This document shows positions 35,142 to 44,618 of a stretch of DNA of 64,000 bases, piece by piece. Position 1 is the stretch's first letter. Each line of letters begins with the position of its first letter. Position numbers and translations under genes: made by a program. The notes under the pieces are model-generated. The model was not told the origin of the DNA. It did not search any database and saw only the letters and a program-made list of their open reading frames with translations. The DNA comes from Leptospiraceae bacterium (GTDB taxonomy: Bacteria > Spirochaetota > Leptospiria > Leptospirales > Leptospiraceae). The DNA lies in contig JADJSX010000007.1 of NCBI GenBank assembly GCA_016711485.1, positions 124,001-188,000 on the forward strand, in the 5' to 3' direction.

Positions 35142-36170
35142 TATTAACATCGCATCGCCATAGGAATAAAAACGCATTTTATTTTCTATGGCTTTGTGAT
35201 AGGCTTCTAAAATAAATTCTGTTCCCGCAAAAGCAGCGACTAATAAAAGCAAACTACTTTCAGGTAAATGGAAATTTGTAATAAGCCCCTCAATTGAATC
35301 CACTGAATCGCCTGGTTGAATAAATATATTTGTTATTCCACTTGTTTTGACATATTTTCCTGTAGCTCTATCGTATGACGATTCCAAAGTTCTAAGTGAA
35401 GTTGTGCCAATGGCAATTATTCTTCGTTTGCCCTTAGCTTCATTTAAAAGGTTTAAAGTTGTTTCGGGAATATAAAATTCCTCCTCATGCAGTTTTTTTT
35501 CCTGAATTTGTTCAACAGTCAATGGAGAAAAAGTTCCGTAACCAATACAAAGTTCTACTTCTGTAAAAGTTATTCCTTTCTTCTGCAAATTAAACTTGAG
35601 TTCTTCTGTAAAATGTAAACCAGCCGTAGGTGCTGCAACTGAACCTGGAGTTGAGGCAAATATAGTTTGGTATCTTTCTTTGTCAGACTCTTCCGCCTTA
35701 CGTTTCAAATAAGGTGGAATTGGAATGGTTCCAATTTTCTCGAAAACATCCTCGGAAATAGGAATGGAAGGATATAAAAAAATATCCCCTACTTCGTTTC
35801 GATTTAGAGTAAAATAAATGTTTTCATCCTTTGTAAAAAGCGTTTCTCCTAGCTTTAATTTCCGAACGTTTTTAATTAAAACTTTCCATTTTTCATTCCC
35901 CAAATCTAAAATTTTTTCCAAAAAGATACATTCAAATTCCCTGCCGGATTTATTTTGTAAAAATACTCTGCGTTTACTTACACGGGTTTGGTTGTAGACT
36001 AAAATATCATTTGGCAGTAAAAAATTCTCAATATTTTTAAATACATTTTCAAAAACTATCGACTTAGTTTGTTTGTTTAAAACTAAAAGCCTAGATTCAT
36101 CTCGATTTTTAGCCGGATAACGAGCGATTAACTCATCTGGTAAATGAAAGTCAAATTTGGATAGATCCAT
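35136..36170 (-). CDS. queA: tRNA preQ1 ribosyltransferase-isomerase
   Basis: A 344-residue enzyme that transfers the ribosyl part of SAM to preQ1-tRNA, making epoxyqueuosine. The signatures DFHLPDELIARYPAKNRDESRLL at the N-terminus, APTAGLHFTEEL near residue 180, GYGTFSPL near 210 and TNFHLPESSLLLLVAAFAG near 295 are all present (quoted in parts). Length is normal. No other queuosine gene is in the window. It is convergent with the UDP-glucose gene and divergent from the glycosyltransferase run at 36231. Confidence 0.95.
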   Translation of the reverse strand: MDLSKFDFHLPDELIARYPAKNRDESRLLVLNKQTKSIVFENVFKNIENFLLPNDILVYNQTRVSKRRVFLQNKSGREFECIFLEKILDLGNEKWKVLIKNVRKLKLGETLFTKDENIYFTLNRNEVGDIFLYPSIPISEDVFEKIGTIPIPPYLKRKAEESDKERYQTIFASTPGSVAAPTAGLHFTEELKFNLQKKGITFTEVELCIGYGTFSPLTVEQIQEKKLHEEEFYIPETTLNLLNEAKGKRRIIAIGTTSLRTLESSYDRATGKYVKTSGITNIFIQPGDSVDSIEGLITNFHLPESSLLLLVAAFAGTEFILEAYHKAIENKMRFYSYGDAMLIL

Positions 36171-36230
36171 ATTGAGTTACATTTTTTAATCATTGATTTT
36201 TTAACACCTTATTTCAAATTGCTTTTGACT

Positions 36231-37499
36231 ATGTTGGAAAAATTTAAACAGGCGTTGCCCTATTTTACCGTATTATTGCTTCTGCTTTTTTTAGTGCAAA
36301 GTATCGGGCGTGCAAAAAACAAAACTGACTTTCATGATTATTATACTGCATCTCAATTATTCCAACAGGAAAAAGATCTCTATAACTTAAATTCAATTCA
36401 AACTTTGGCAGAAGAAATCAAACTCGAAGACCTATTTAAGTTAGAAAACCTAAAAAAATTAGAAGGTCTAAAAGGAAATGTGGGAACATATATTTATCCT
36501 CCCCTATTTGCTTTTTTATTAATTCCACTTGGAATGTTGTCTTATCCTACTGCGGCTATGATATTTGCAATAATCAATTTCTGCTCTTTATTAGGATGCC
36601 TATTTTTAATTACAAAATTTATATCATTTAAAAATACATTTTACATTCTATTTTTTACTCTATTTATTAACTATCGTTACTTAGAAAGCCATGTAGCAAA
36701 TAATCAAGTTGCATTTATTTTAATCCTACTCATATTACTTTCTATTTACATTAAAAACGATGCGTTAGCTGGGATTCTCCTTTCTCTTGCGATCCTAATA
36801 AAACTGACTCCCGCCATTTTTCTTTTTTACTTTCTATACAAACGCCAATTCAAACGATTTGGTTACACATTATTATTTTCAGTTGTTTGGATATATATCC
36901 CATCTCTATATGCACATGAATATAACATACAATCATTATCAAACTGGAACGAACTTGTATTAAATACAGCCATGAAAAATCCTGCCTTTCGATCATGGAA
37001 GAATAACCAGAGCCTTATAGCAACTATCGCAAAATATTTTTTGGTCGGAGCAGACCCTTTAAACCAAGCGCTATTTGGAATGCCATTTGTCGACTTTAGC
37101 GCAAGAACAATTTCCTACATATTCTATCTATGTTCCCTTATCATAGGAATTCCATTTTTATACAAATTGAAAAATGGAATTTCAGATAATACAATAATTT
37201 CGATTTTATTCATACTTTCCGTAATTTTTAGTGGAATTAGTTGGGTTCATTCATTTGCTGTACTATTATTTCCTATCGCTTATTTATTTCACAAACTTTT
37301 CGAAATTCAAACTTCCAAAATATTAAAAAATATTTTTATAACTAATTGCATCATAACAATATTATCCTCTAGGACTTTGATTGGGTCGACAGCAGAAGGG
37401 ATTTTTTTAATGTTTTCCCTACTTTTATACACATCTTTGGCATTTTATTTTATTTTACTTAATATCGAAGACAGGAAGCCAAATGCCTCTGGAAGTTAA
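36231..37499 (+). CDS. GT87/DUF2029-type membrane glycosyltransferase
   Basis: A 422-residue protein with about ten hydrophobic segments. The first periplasmic loop has DFHDYYTASQLF near residue 30, an acidic motif like the catalytic Asp of GT87 (PimE-like) and related GT-C enzymes that use polyprenyl-phosphate sugars. The start is taken at ATG 36231; the TTG at 36219 adds four residues without support. Its end overlaps the next glycosyltransferase by 17 bp, starting a six-gene run to 43801 for glycan synthesis and acylation. Confidence 0.75.
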   Translation: MLEKFKQALPYFTVLLLLLFLVQSIGRAKNKTDFHDYYTASQLFQQEKDLYNLNSIQTLAEEIKLEDLFKLENLKKLEGLKGNVGTYIYPPLFAFLLIPLGMLSYPTAAMIFAIINFCSLLGCLFLITKFISFKNTFYILFFTLFINYRYLESHVANNQVAFILILLILLSIYIKNDALAGILLSLAILIKLTPAIFLFYFLYKRQFKRFGYTLLFSVVWIYIPSLYAHEYNIQSLSNWNELVLNTAMKNPAFRSWKNNQSLIATIAKYFLVGADPLNQALFGMPFVDFSARTISYIFYLCSLIIGIPFLYKLKNGISDNTIISILFILSVIFSGISWVHSFAVLLFPIAYLFHKLFEIQTSKILKNIFITNCIITILSSRTLIGSTAEGIFLMFSLLLYTSLAFYFILLNIEDRKPNASGS

Positions 37500-38631
37500 A
37501 TACAAACCAAGGATTGCGGTAGACGCGAGACCCCTATCCTATGGTCTTACTGGCAATTCCCGTTACTTGTTTGAAGTATTAAAATATTTAATTCGGAAAG
37601 ATTCACATTTCGAATATTACCTGTATTCCAACAAAGAAATCCATCCTATGTTTATGGATTTTTTTAAAGAACAATCCATTTCGATACCTGCAATTAAAAA
37701 AGTTCCGGGAGTTATTTGGTTAAATTTTGTTTTGCCTTATCTTATGTACCGCGATAGAATAGATATGTTTTGGGGGACTCTTCAATTACTTCCTTATTTC
37801 AAATTAAAAATTCCTGAATTTGTAAATTATCATGATCTAAATTTTAAATCTGCACCCGGGACAATGACCCGTACTAATTTTATTCAACATAGACTTTTGT
37901 CAGGAAAAACTTTACAAAATGCGAACACTGTATTTTGCCTTTCAAAAAATACTAAAAAGGAAATCGCAGAATATAAACCAGAGTTCACAAAAAAACTGAA
38001 AGTAATATATCCGGGCGTAAGTAAAAAGGTTATAAAATCAGAAGAAATCGCAATTAAAGGCAAATTCATATTTACCATTGGAACTCTTGAACCTCGAAAA
38101 AATATTTCTTCTGTAATTGAAGCCTTTTTACTTTTAAAAACGGAACGTCCTGATTTTGAATATAAATTAGTAATCGCGAGCCGAAGAGGCTGGGGACAAG
38201 AAACATTAACTCAAAAATTACTTTCCGGTGAATTTGAAAAAGATGGAATTGTATTTTTGGAAAATCCAAACGATGAATTATTAAATGTTCTTTATAAAAA
38301 ATGTAGTCTATTTTTATTTCCTTCGATTCACGAGGGATTTGGACTACCTCTATTAGAAGCCATGTTAGAACAAAAAGTTTGTATTGCTTCTGACATCCCA
38401 GTTTTTAGAGAAATTCTTGAGACTGATTCAGACATTCTCGTTAACGCTCTAGATGTAAATGAATGGAAAAATGCAATTCTAAAAATTACTGATAGAAATT
38501 CCGTAAAAAGAAAGAGAGTTTGGGATGAAAAACAGTGGACGTGGATTGCAACAGCTAGCCAAATAGAAGAATCCTTTTTAATAGAATGGCATAAAAAACT
38601 AGATACGAGTGTCGTAAAAAATGCAGTTTAA
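37483..38631 (+). CDS. GT4-family glycosyltransferase
   Basis: A 382-residue cytoplasmic or membrane-associated glycosyltransferase with GT-B fold. The N-terminal half has a Rossmann-like start (RIAVDARPLSYGLTGNSRYL) and the C-terminal half the GT4 features FTIGTLEPRKNISSVIEAF near residue 195 and FPSIHEGFGLPLLEAML near 280 (Glu-x7-Glu motif), which bind the sugar nucleotide. It probably adds a hexose or mannose-like unit to a lipid-linked glycan. It overlaps genes on both sides, so it is part of a coupled operon. Confidence 0.92.
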   Translation: MPLEVKYKPRIAVDARPLSYGLTGNSRYLFEVLKYLIRKDSHFEYYLYSNKEIHPMFMDFFKEQSISIPAIKKVPGVIWLNFVLPYLMYRDRIDMFWGTLQLLPYFKLKIPEFVNYHDLNFKSAPGTMTRTNFIQHRLLSGKTLQNANTVFCLSKNTKKEIAEYKPEFTKKLKVIYPGVSKKVIKSEEIAIKGKFIFTIGTLEPRKNISSVIEAFLLLKTERPDFEYKLVIASRRGWGQETLTQKLLSGEFEKDGIVFLENPNDELLNVLYKKCSLFLFPSIHEGFGLPLLEAMLEQKVCIASDIPVFREILETDSDILVNALDVNEWKNAILKITDRNSVKRKRVWDEKQWTWIATASQIEESFLIEWHKKLDTSVVKNAV

Positions 38632-40108
38632 TTCCGTACATTTTTTGTTTTTCTTTTTTATTTCCATAATTCTTGGAAATATTCTTAAGAACACTTGGCA
38701 AAGAGTATTTTTACTTTTAGCAAGTGTTTATTTTTATACTTACACGAATACTTATTTTATCGCATTACTTGTATTATCCACACTTATAGATTATTTTGCA
38801 GCTCTTGCCATCGACAATGAAAATAGGACTAACTTACAAAAGAAAATATACCTTTCTATTTCGGTCGTCTTTAACCTTTTAATTCTTGGTTATTTTAAAT
38901 ATGCCTATCTAACAACAGATATAATCAATACTATATTTGGATCGAATTTACGCACATTTAACGTCGTAACGTATTATCTAAATATTCTCCATTTATACCC
39001 TACTCCGCAAGACCCATTTTTAAGTCGGATTGTTCTTCCTGTCGGAATTTCTTTTTATACATTTCAGTCTATGAGTTATACCATAGATGTTTATAGAAAA
39101 ACTATTTCAGCACGTAAATCGTTTATAGACTTTTCCCTATACGTTGCATTTTTTCCACAACTAGTCGCTGGCCCAATAGTGAGGGCAACAACGTTTTTCC
39201 GTGATTTAGATTTCAGACTATCTGTTACGAATGAAGATATACAAATTGCAATCACTCGAATATTAATTGGATTTATGCGAAAATTAGTTTTTGCGGATAA
39301 TTTAGGTAAAGTGGTAAATTATACATTTGCGAACTATCAAAGTATGAATGCCTTAGAAATTTGGACAGGTGCTATTGCATTCGGATGGCAAATTTACTTT
39401 GACTTTGCAGGGTATACAGATATAGCCATAGGTATTGCGAGACTCTTTGGTTTTAAGTTTGATCCTAACTTCAACTTCCCAATGACAATAACAAATATTA
39501 CAGATCATTGGTCTAAATGGCATATATCCTTTTCCACTTGGATTAGGGATTATATCTATATTCCTCTAGGCGGATCGCGCGGAGGAAATTTTATTACCTA
39601 TCGAAATATTTTTATTACATGGCTTTTTGGCGGTGTATGGCATGGAGCGGATTATCATTATATTGCGTGGGGTCTATGGCAAGCAGTAATGCTTTCTATA
39701 CATAGAATTTATACCCAGACAAATACTCGAAAACTACTGAATGAAAAAGGTGGTATTCTTTATAAGTCCTTTTCGGCAATATTCACTATTTTTTGTCTAG
39801 CCTTTGGTTTCGTAATGTTTAGAGCACAAGGAAATCCTGCCGGTACTGCCATGTATCATATATGGGAAATGATAAAGTCTATGTTATTAATTACTGAAAA
39901 TTCCAGAATATTAGATTCTTATTCGAATTACGATTACGGAATACTCTTGATTATCTGCTTTTGGGCAAGTTCGAAATTCTCAAAACAAAATATAGAATAT
40001 ATGAGTACGAGTGGAAATAAACTTATGTATGCAAATATAGCTGCAGCGTTTCTTATATTAATTTTTGGTTCTAGTGATACCCAAACATTTATGTATTTTG
40101 TCTTTTAA
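38621..40108 (+). CDS. MBOAT O-acyltransferase (AlgI/DltB-like), first copy
   Basis: A 495-residue polytopic protein. MBOAT signatures are clear: SYTIDVYRK near residue 145, PQLVAGPIVRA near 175, HWSKWHISFSTWIRDYIYIP near 300 and the catalytic-His segment GGVWHGADYHYIAWGLW near 335. These proteins move an acyl group, usually acetyl, across the membrane to a glycan. It overlaps the GT4 gene by 11 bp and precedes an SGNH-domain partner after 10 bp, the usual AlgI-AlgJ/X or PatA-PatB arrangement. Confidence 0.9.
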   Translation: MQFNSVHFLFFFFISIILGNILKNTWQRVFLLLASVYFYTYTNTYFIALLVLSTLIDYFAALAIDNENRTNLQKKIYLSISVVFNLLILGYFKYAYLTTDIINTIFGSNLRTFNVVTYYLNILHLYPTPQDPFLSRIVLPVGISFYTFQSMSYTIDVYRKTISARKSFIDFSLYVAFFPQLVAGPIVRATTFFRDLDFRLSVTNEDIQIAITRILIGFMRKLVFADNLGKVVNYTFANYQSMNALEIWTGAIAFGWQIYFDFAGYTDIAIGIARLFGFKFDPNFNFPMTITNITDHWSKWHISFSTWIRDYIYIPLGGSRGGNFITYRNIFITWLFGGVWHGADYHYIAWGLWQAVMLSIHRIYTQTNTRKLLNEKGGILYKSFSAIFTIFCLAFGFVMFRAQGNPAGTAMYHIWEMIKSMLLITENSRILDSYSNYDYGILLIICFWASSKFSKQNIEYMSTSGNKLMYANIAAAFLILIFGSSDTQTFMYFVF

Positions 40109-40118
40109 GGAATTAATA

Positions 40119-41324
40119 ATGATTGAGTTTAATAAATTTTACAAAGACAAACGATTTTATATTCCAATTTTATTATTAATTGTATTTGAATTGATGTTTC
40201 AAATTCTGATTGATTTTTATAAACCTTATTTAAAGAAAAAATCATACGCAGCCAATATCAATCAAATCACCGATCATATCATTGAAAAAAAAGTAGAACA
40301 TGATCCAGATATATTACTTATAGGAACATCCGTAGCCTACCAAGGATTATCCCTTCCCGTATTACAAGAAAAAATAAAGGATACTGGTTACAAGATACAA
40401 TCAGTAGCAATTCCTGGATCTGAACTAATTGTACAAAGCCTTGCTGTAGAAAAAGTTTTAAAGGAATTTAAAAATGTTAAACTAATAATTTACGTTGGGG
40501 AAATTACCATGCCCTGGGTGAGCAAAACAGATCTTAGCCCACCTACTCTTGCCATGATCAATGAGTTTGATAAAAAAAGTGTAATCAAAAAAATTATTGA
40601 TTTTGAATACGATGCAAGTAAAATCGAGTTCGACTGGAAATCAAAAAAATTATACTTTGGATATTTGTATAACTTTGATGAATGGGCTTACTTATTTTTA
40701 AAAAGCATAGCATATAGAAGAGATTTAAACGACTTTATTACAGACCCGGGAAAAAGATTAAAATATATTTCGAGAAAAAATGCACATCCTAATTTAAACT
40801 TTTATGAATATGAAAATGAAAAAACTGAAAAAATGAGCGACTATCCAATGTCAAACATAGAAGAATGTATGACCAAGACATCTCCGGATAATCAAGAACA
40901 GATTCCAAATACATCCAATTTTGATCATAAAAAGGCTATTTTTGATACATGTTGGGTTGCAAAAATTTCTACAAATATTCAAACAAGGACACCTGAAACA
41001 GAACTTTACTTTCGACGGTTATCTCATATATACTCCCATATTCAAGAAAATAACATTAAGATTATTAATATATTTGCACCCTATAGTAATATAATTGATA
41101 AACAATTAGGCGGCGATGGTAGAGTGAAAGTCTGGAAGGAAGAACTAGAAAAAATAAATCCACCCAACGCAGTATTAGAAGATTTCAGATATATATTCGA
41201 CGGAAAAAACAGCGATGATTATTGTTACGATGTAATCCATTTAAATCATGCTGGAGCAGTATTATTTTCAGAAGCTCTAGGCGATTACTTAAAAAATAAT
41301 ATTCATCAGTTAATTAAACACTAA
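40119..41324 (+). CDS. SGNH-hydrolase-like protein, partner of first MBOAT
   Basis: A 401-residue protein starting at ATG 40119 (TAAGGA 9 bp upstream; the ATG at 40065 lies inside the previous gene). One N-terminal membrane helix (about 10-32) is followed by an extracytoplasmic domain with an SGNH-like block I (ILLIGTSVAYQGL near 80, GTS instead of GDS) and a final DVIHLNHAGAVLFSEAL near 385, matching the block V Asp-x2-His. It probably transfers the acyl group delivered by the MBOAT to sugar. It may also be called AlgX/AlgJ- or DltD-like. Acceptor unknown. Confidence 0.75.
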   Translation: MIEFNKFYKDKRFYIPILLLIVFELMFQILIDFYKPYLKKKSYAANINQITDHIIEKKVEHDPDILLIGTSVAYQGLSLPVLQEKIKDTGYKIQSVAIPGSELIVQSLAVEKVLKEFKNVKLIIYVGEITMPWVSKTDLSPPTLAMINEFDKKSVIKKIIDFEYDASKIEFDWKSKKLYFGYLYNFDEWAYLFLKSIAYRRDLNDFITDPGKRLKYISRKNAHPNLNFYEYENEKTEKMSDYPMSNIEECMTKTSPDNQEQIPNTSNFDHKKAIFDTCWVAKISTNIQTRTPETELYFRRLSHIYSHIQENNIKIINIFAPYSNIIDKQLGGDGRVKVWKEELEKINPPNAVLEDFRYIFDGKNSDDYCYDVIHLNHAGAVLFSEALGDYLKNNIHQLIKH

Positions 41325-41343
41325 AAGGTATTCAGGCTAATCC

Positions 41344-42744
41344 ATGTTATTTACATCACTACTATTTGCGGCGTTTTTCCTAATTGTATACATTATATTT
41401 TGGTCAATCCCAAACCAAAAGGGAAAAGAAATTTGGTTATTAATAGCTTCCGTTTTATTCTATGGATCTTGGAGTTTTGGATTTCTTTTCCATTTTTTAG
41501 TAGTTGTAGGAATCAATTATTATTTCATACGATTACTCCATAAATCTCATTCTAAAAGAATAGTTTCTGTCGCTGTTGCCGTTAATATATTTAATTTAGG
41601 AGTATTCAAATATTTTTATTTTTTCACAGATATTTTCGCAAGTTTAAGTGGCATATCCGCATTAACCAATTTAAAAAGTAGTACGACGTTTAAAATTATT
41701 CTCCCGCTCGCAATTAGTTTTTACACATTCCAAATGCTTGCTTACATAATTGATGTATATAGAAAAAAAGTTACAGAGGAAATAAGCCTAATTGACTTTA
41801 GTATCTTTATTTTATTTTTCCCTCAATTAATTGCAGGCCCAATTATGCGGTCACAAGATTTTTTACCCGAATTAAAAAATATTAAAGCAAAACCAGAATA
41901 TCTTTCCCCCGGACTTAGCTTTATTGCACTTGGAATACTGAAAAAAGTACTTATAGCGGATAACTTAGCTTTGCTTGTAGATCCTATATGGAGTAACCCT
42001 TCTAATTACGACTGGCTAACTCTATTACTTGCCATTCATGGATTTACTTGGCAGATTTACTGTGACTTTAGCGGTTATACTGATATTGCTAGAGGTTGCG
42101 CATTTTTATTAGGTTTTAAAATTCCTGAAAATTTTCGTTCTCCATTTTTAGCCGATTCAGCAAGAGATTTATGGCAACGCTGGCATGTTACACTTTCTAC
42201 TTGGCTTCGGGATTATCTCTATATACCTCTCGGCGGAAATAGACAAGGCGAAATTAGATCTTATATCAATTTAATTATAACTTTTACTTTGGGTGGACTA
42301 TGGCATGGAGCTAACTTTACTTATATTCTTTGGGGATTTTATCATGGAGTAATACTCTCTGTGGAAAGAATTTTTGAGAGATTAAATCTACAAATTAAAT
42401 CAACTAACTTTCTTTGGAAGTTGGTATGTATTTTATATGCCTACCATATTTTTCTATTTGGAGCAATTATGTTTCGCTCCAATCACACTGCTGATTATTT
42501 TTCTGTTTTAGTAAAATTATTCACATTAGCCGATGGAATTTCTCTTGGGAAAACAGAAATTGATTCAATTATTGGCCTTTGTTTTATTAGTTTTTTAATT
42601 CAACTTGCCCAGTATTTTGAGAAAATTCCAAACTGGATTTTAAAAATAAAACAAATACTGATTCCAGTTTCATACGTAATTTTACTATTTCTAATAAGCC
42701 TATACAGCAAATCAGGAAAGGAATTTGTATACTTCCAATTTTAA
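41344..42744 (+). CDS. MBOAT O-acyltransferase, second copy
   Basis: A 466-residue MBOAT protein paralogous to the one at 38621: PQLIAGPIMRSQDFLPEL near residue 160, RWHVTLSTWLRDYLYIP near 280 and GGLWHGANFTYILWGFYHG near 320 with the catalytic His. About eleven hydrophobic segments. It opens with LFAAFFLIVYIIFWSIP, as in AlgI. It follows the first SGNH gene by 19 bp and its end nearly abuts the second SGNH gene. The two copies differ enough to suggest different acceptor sugars or positions. Confidence 0.92.
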   Translation: MLFTSLLFAAFFLIVYIIFWSIPNQKGKEIWLLIASVLFYGSWSFGFLFHFLVVVGINYYFIRLLHKSHSKRIVSVAVAVNIFNLGVFKYFYFFTDIFASLSGISALTNLKSSTTFKIILPLAISFYTFQMLAYIIDVYRKKVTEEISLIDFSIFILFFPQLIAGPIMRSQDFLPELKNIKAKPEYLSPGLSFIALGILKKVLIADNLALLVDPIWSNPSNYDWLTLLLAIHGFTWQIYCDFSGYTDIARGCAFLLGFKIPENFRSPFLADSARDLWQRWHVTLSTWLRDYLYIPLGGNRQGEIRSYINLIITFTLGGLWHGANFTYILWGFYHGVILSVERIFERLNLQIKSTNFLWKLVCILYAYHIFLFGAIMFRSNHTADYFSVLVKLFTLADGISLGKTEIDSIIGLCFISFLIQLAQYFEKIPNWILKIKQILIPVSYVILLFLISLYSKSGKEFVYFQF

Positions 42745-42745
42745 T

Positions 42746-43801
42746 ATGAACGAAACTTTTTTAAAAAATAGATTTTTATTTTACCCACTTCTACTTGCTA
42801 GTTTTATCTTTTGTTTTGATAAATTATTCAGCTTAACATGTATTAGAAAATACACTGAGTCTAGAATTGAATATGCCTTCTATGCCGAAAAGAAACCATT
42901 ATTGGAACAACTAAATAATTTTCAGAAAACCCAAAAGCCAGAAGACAAACTTTTAATTCTCTTTGGGACTTCCCATATGGGAGAATTCTCACATAAATAC
43001 ATTCAGGAAAAAAATCCAAATCTTACAACATACAATTTCTCTGCGCCTATGGCACCCCCATCTTATTTGTATTATAATTTAGAAACAGTTATTAATTCGG
43101 GAGTAAAAATAGATTATGCGATTTTAGAAATAATTCCTGAAACTTTCCAATCGGCAGCCAATGAATACGCTCTAAAGTTTTCCTACGATTGGAAATTTAT
43201 CTATAATAATAGAGATGTTTTTTCGAATGATGAAATCGAAAGTTTTACTCATGCAAATCTTTTTAACGTCGTGCGATTTCCCCCAAGACTAAACATCGCA
43301 ATCCAGCGACTAAAAGATAAAAATGCAATCGCTGGTTTTGAATTTTTTAATTCAATGGTTCAACTAGCTACCAAACAAAATAACGGCGGAATTCCAAACC
43401 CAATTATCCATGAAATTCCTGAAAACATTTTCGAAAAAGAGTCTAAGACTTATTTTGCGCAGGCGTTTAAAAAAACTAAAAATCTTTCTTATAATGAGTC
43501 TTTAGCACAAAAGATATTTTATATTAAATTTATTGAAACTTGTAAAAAAAATAATATCCAACTTCTAGTATACAAACCAATTATTTCTAAACCACTACAA
43601 AAATTATTAGACGAATCCGATTTTTATGAAAAATGGTGGTCAGATAAATTAGAAATTGCCAATAACAATGAAATTCCTGTATTAGATATGGCAACCTACT
43701 CCAACTCTATAAAATGTCAAAAATTTGTAGATGTACATCATTTGAGTGGAGGATGTTATCCAGAAATCACAGACATACTTTTAGAGAAAATATCACACTA
43801 A
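42746..43801 (+). CDS. SGNH-like protein, partner of second MBOAT
   Basis: A 351-residue protein from ATG 42746. One N-terminal membrane helix (about 10-32) and an extracytoplasmic domain with ILFGTSHMGEFSHKYI near 75 (block I-like GTS) and VDVHHLSGGCYP near 332 (block V-like Asp-x-His-His). It matches the layout, but not closely the sequence, of the SGNH gene at 40119. Together with the MBOAT before it, it probably completes a second O-acylation unit. Catalytic serine assignment (GTSHMG) is inference. Confidence 0.7.
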   Translation: MNETFLKNRFLFYPLLLASFIFCFDKLFSLTCIRKYTESRIEYAFYAEKKPLLEQLNNFQKTQKPEDKLLILFGTSHMGEFSHKYIQEKNPNLTTYNFSAPMAPPSYLYYNLETVINSGVKIDYAILEIIPETFQSAANEYALKFSYDWKFIYNNRDVFSNDEIESFTHANLFNVVRFPPRLNIAIQRLKDKNAIAGFEFFNSMVQLATKQNNGGIPNPIIHEIPENIFEKESKTYFAQAFKKTKNLSYNESLAQKIFYIKFIETCKKNNIQLLVYKPIISKPLQKLLDESDFYEKWWSDKLEIANNNEIPVLDMATYSNSIKCQKFVDVHHLSGGCYPEITDILLEKISH

Positions 43802-43810
43802 CAATTTAGT

Positions 43811-44152
43811 ATGAATAATAAGGATTTAACTCTTAATGATGCACAATCAAAAGTGGATGAATGGATTCGCACAATAGGTGTAAAATATTTTAGTGAGATG
43901 ACAAACCTTGCGATTTTAATGGAAGAAGTTGGCGAATTATCCCGATTAATCGCAAGAACCTACGGAGATCAATCGTTCAAAAAATCAGACTTAGAAAAAG
44001 ATATTCCTTCTGAGATAGGTGATATACTTTTTGTATTAATTTGCCTATCAAACCAAATGGGAATTTCTCTTGAAGACGTATTACTCAAAACACTAGAAAA
44101 AAATACAACTCGTGATAAGGACAGACATAAAAATAACGAAAAATTAAAATAG
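43811..44152 (+). CDS. MazG-like nucleotide pyrophosphohydrolase
   Basis: A 113-residue all-helical protein. The metal-binding pattern of the MazG/all-alpha NTP pyrophosphatase family is present: MEEVGELSRLIA (Glu-Glu-x2-Glu) near residue 37 and EIGDILFVLICLSNQ (Glu-x2-Asp) near 73. Such short proteins hydrolyse (d)NTPs, including non-canonical ones, to monophosphates. It follows the SGNH gene by 9 bp, which may be chance rather than function. It converges on the DUF1566 gene. Confidence 0.88.
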   Translation: MNNKDLTLNDAQSKVDEWIRTIGVKYFSEMTNLAILMEEVGELSRLIARTYGDQSFKKSDLEKDIPSEIGDILFVLICLSNQMGISLEDVLLKTLEKNTTRDKDRHKNNEKLK

Positions 44153-44154
44153 AA

Positions 44155-44475
44155 TTATTGAATACATCTTACATGATTATGATAATGTTTTGGTATATGA
44201 ACAATATCCCCAACATTTAATACTACAATCCAAGCCCTTTCTTTATCCAATTCGTCATTTGTCCAATACCAATTATTTTTCCATTTTTTTCTTTCAGGAG
44301 TTTTATAAACAGAAAGTAACTCTTTTTTTGTAGGCAATCGCATACTTTTTGATTTACATATTTCAACAGCCGATTTCCAATCTAAACTTCCTTCTTCCAA
44401 TGCCCAATTCAATATTTCAGAATGTGCAGTAAACGATGAAAATAAAATTAATGCCGATATTAATTTTTGTAACAT
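44155..44475 (-). CDS. DUF1566-like exported protein
   Basis: A 106-residue protein with a signal peptide (about 1-18, ending TAHS) followed by a short Lcl/DUF1566 domain: DWKSAVEICKSKSMRLPTKKEL, NNWYWTNDEL, and a final HNHVRCIQ. DUF1566 is a C-type-lectin-like fold common in leptospiral exported proteins; ligand unknown. It is smaller than most members, so it has only one repeat. Convergent with the MazG-like gene, 2 bp apart. Confidence 0.75.
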   Translation of the reverse strand: MLQKLISALILFSSFTAHSEILNWALEEGSLDWKSAVEICKSKSMRLPTKKELLSVYKTPERKKWKNNWYWTNDELDKERAWIVVLNVGDIVHIPKHYHNHVRCIQ

Positions 44476-44618
44476 AATCGAAACCTCAGACTAGCCATAT
44501 TTTTATTCCCCTTACGCATTTGGAAAGCAGTAAATCTTATGCTAGATTTTCTCTTGCTATTATTATAGTCACTTTATTTACTAGGAATTCATAAGTTTTT
44601 CAAAATAAGTGGTATACA

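Noticed and set aside
36219..36230. TTG start for the GT87-like gene
   Set aside because: The ATG at 36231 is four codons later and gives a normal N-terminus; TTG has no support.
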